Made by a program: the position numbers and the translations under genes. Below are positions 63,701-64,000 of a stretch of DNA of 64,000 nucleotides, piece after piece. Under the pieces are notes generated by a model. That model did not search any database. It was not told the origin of the DNA and worked only from the letters and a program-made list of their open reading frames with translations. Within the stretch, counting starts at the first letter, position 1; every line of letters begins with the position of its first letter. Origin of the DNA: an uncultured Verrucomicrobiota bacterium (lineage in GTDB: Bacteria > Verrucomicrobiota > Verrucomicrobiia > Opitutales > Opitutaceae). The stretch covers positions 193,893 through 257,892 of the forward strand of contig CAIVDS010000056.1 of assembly GCA_903904685.1 (NCBI GenBank), written 5' to 3'.

Positions 63701-64000
63701 TTTTGTATTTTTTGCGGAACAGAGTTATTGAGCGGAACTCGTGAGTTCCTGTTTATGCGGAGAAGACACGGGGAAGGATGACTTATCGGTTTGGCTTTGA
63801 CTGCGAAGTCATCATTATTTATTGAACGGTCAGGGTTCATTCATTGATGAAACTCGCCTTGGCTCTTTTGGATTAGCGGCAAAAAAGCATTTTATTTTTA
63901 AGCATAACTCCCATGATAATGATAGGATGCCATAAACAGGCATGGGGGTTGACACAAAATAAGCAAAAAATGCAATATTGGCTTTTTTTGGGTCGGTCAA
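63701..64000. other. AT-rich right end without a supported gene
   Basis: No open reading frame with coding character was found here. It probably holds the promoter of the secreted-protein gene (minus strand). On the plus strand TTGACA at 63949-63954 is followed after 16 nt by TGCAAT, a possible promoter for a gene beyond the window. Confidence 0.5.

Overview
The window looks like a chromosomal piece from a high-GC member of the Verrucomicrobia, most likely Opitutaceae or a close relative. This is inference: the support is the pair of DUF1501 and Planctomycete-cytochrome/DUF1549/DUF1553 proteins, the large CcsB-CcsA fusion, the LemA plus M48 peptidase cluster, and several ribosomal proteins with Ala/Lys/Pro-rich tails. 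Codon use is GC-rich throughout except for roughly the last kilobase. No rRNA, CRISPR array, transposase or integrase was seen.

Layout. 1-4900: respiratory and cytochrome genes. A NapC/NirT-type multihaem cytochrome runs off the left edge on the minus strand with a small class I cytochrome c upstream of it; on the plus strand a lipoprotein overlaps a complete CcsBA cytochrome c maturation fusion. 4934-8750 (minus): pdxJ-acpS-nnr-dprA, tightly overlapped. 8851-9576 (plus): a VC0807-like membrane protein, followed by a terminator shared with convergent gltA. 11088-14805 (minus): hisD-hisC-hisB-hisH, a partial histidine cluster. 14925-17577 (minus): a periplasmic LolA-like protein, guaA and a small membrane zinc-ribbon protein.

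17653-50281 (minus) is the centre of the window: an almost uninterrupted 33-kb run, tRNA-Thr-tuf-tRNA-Trp-secE-nusG-rplKAJL-rpoBC, then rpsL-rpsG-fusA, the S10 genes, the spc genes and the alpha genes ending in rplQ and a strong terminator. Transcription machinery, ribosomal proteins, the Sec translocon and methionine aminopeptidase are therefore all in one direction. Departures from the textbook order: a secreted-protein gene of unknown function lies between rpsS and rplV; a degenerate adenylate kinase without a P-loop fills the adk position between secY and map; rpmD, infA and rpmJ are missing from their usual places; S11 has a long low-complexity N-terminal extension; and terminator-like hairpins follow rplO, rplL and rpoC.

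50379-54909 (minus): an envelope energy-transduction cluster (TPR protein, ExbB/TolQ, ExbD/TolR and an unknown single-TM protein). 55027-57875 (plus): LemA, a PLDc_N-type membrane protein and an M48 metallopeptidase. 57962-61936 (plus): DUF1501 and PSCyt1/DUF1549/DUF1553 proteins. 61937-64000 is a mosaic accessory end: a 36-bp diverged copy of the M48 gene's 3' end, a ~50-bp direct repeat on both sides of a RelE-like toxin/antitoxin pair, then AT-rich DNA with two small proteins of unknown function. The most unusual items are the S10-operon intruder, the degenerate adenylate kinase, and the scars around the 57.8-62.8 kb segment.
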